In this document: piece by piece, positions 63,746-64,000 of the stretch
How the letters are laid out: the number at the start of each line of letters is the position of its first letter
Position numbering within the stretch: position 1 is the first letter of the stretch
Source of the DNA: Lysinimonas soli
Lineage (GTDB): Bacteria; Actinomycetota; Actinomycetes; Actinomycetales; Microbacteriaceae
Direction: 5' to 3'
Length of the DNA stretch: 64,000 nucleotides
Assembly (NCBI RefSeq): GCF_042655435.1
Contig: NZ_JBHSMG010000004.1
Location: 124,001 to 188,000 of the forward strand
Translations under genes and position numbers: made by a program
The notes under the pieces: model-generated
What the model saw: the letters and a program-made list of their open reading frames with translations, nothing else
The model's database searches: none
What the model was told of the DNA's origin: nothing

Positions 63746-64000
63746 TCAAACGCCCCGGCCGGTCGAGGCCATGAACACGAGGCCGGAGCCGTGCAGCTGC
63801 AGTCGCGGCTCGTCCGCGACGTAGACGGCGCTGCCGCGGCTCAACTCGGGGCCTCCGGCGAGCGACACCGAACCGCTCGTGCACAACGCGATGGCAGGCC
63901 CGGCCAGTTCGATCGTGACACCGGCGGCCGCGGCATCCGGCGAGATGACGGTCAGCACGAAGTCGGGTACATCGGGGCGGAACACCCTCACGCCGGGCTG
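63746..64000 (-). CDS. manA: mannose-6-phosphate isomerase, C-terminal part (cut by window edge)
   Basis: The last 84 residues of a type I phosphomannose isomerase; the rest lies past position 64000. The cupin-like C-terminal strand pattern is seen: FVLTVISPDAAAAGVTIEL, AIALCTSGSVSLAGG, LSRGSAVYVADEP and SGLVFMAS. The active-site His/Glu of the main domain are outside the window. ManA supplies mannose-6-phosphate for GDP-mannose and glycan synthesis. Its location near whiB2 agrees with the mycobacterial Rv3255c neighbourhood. Confidence 0.82.
   Translation of the reverse strand, partial: QPGVRVFRPDVPDFVLTVISPDAAAAGVTIELAGPAIALCTSGSVSLAGGPELSRGSAVYVADEPRLQLHGSGLVFMASTGRGV

Overview
The window is high-GC (about 70% by eye, not computed) actinobacterial chromosome, most likely from a member of the Microbacteriaceae (Micrococcales). 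The clearest lineage markers are two WhiB regulators, the mtrA-mtrB-lpqB-comF-hpf-secA block, and the ahcY / DUF3499 / metallopeptidase-like / DUF5719 / glycosyltransferase / whiB2 / manA neighbourhood, an order known from other Actinobacteria. Genes are tightly packed, with many 4-base stop/start overlaps and many GTG starts.

Layout. 1-4012: gamma-glutamyl amine catabolism (glutamine synthetase-like ligase, gamma-glutamyl hydrolase, aldehyde dehydrogenase) divergent from an ethanolamine-type permease. 4070-9114: a sulfur/persulfide cluster. A CstR-type CsoR-family repressor, thioredoxin, two stand-alone rhodaneses, a CoA-disulfide reductase/rhodanese fusion, a DUF2202 ferritin-like protein, a DUF4395 membrane protein and a 53-residue Cys protein are tied together by at least three copies of the palindrome ATACCCC-N2-GGGGTAT. 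9137-10363: PLP amino-acid deaminase/aldolase. 10434-18330: an isomalto-oligosaccharide operon (GH13, cytoplasmic GH66, two permeases, binding protein) divergent from its ROK repressor. 18423-20093: an orphan TPP enzyme.

20236-24777: a 4.46-kb genomic island inserted in the 3' end of a tRNA-Lys(CTT) gene, flanked by an 81-bp direct repeat with one mismatch. It carries a toxin-antitoxin pair, small membrane proteins, a possibly frameshifted gene and a Fic AMP-transferase gene with its own operator-like palindrome. No integrase is visible.

24929-34452: peroxiredoxin, an ABC-2 exporter, whiB1, pdtaS, SAF/ParA-like proteins, a BldC-like regulator and conserved actinobacterial proteins. 34526-42964: secA, hpf, comF, lpqB, mtrB, mtrA (secretion, ribosome hibernation, envelope and cell-cycle signalling). 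43080-54222: the MoxR/DUF58/DUF4129/DUF4350/SpoIIM/RDD envelope cluster, interrupted by aquaporin, a two-component system and a secreted protein. 54228-64000: ahcY to the end of manA, including whiB2, galE and an AraC-type regulator divergent from a 38-residue membrane peptide.

The two regions most worth follow-up are the CstR-operator regulon (4.0-9.1 kb) and the tRNA-Lys island with Fic and toxin-antitoxin genes (20.2-24.8 kb).
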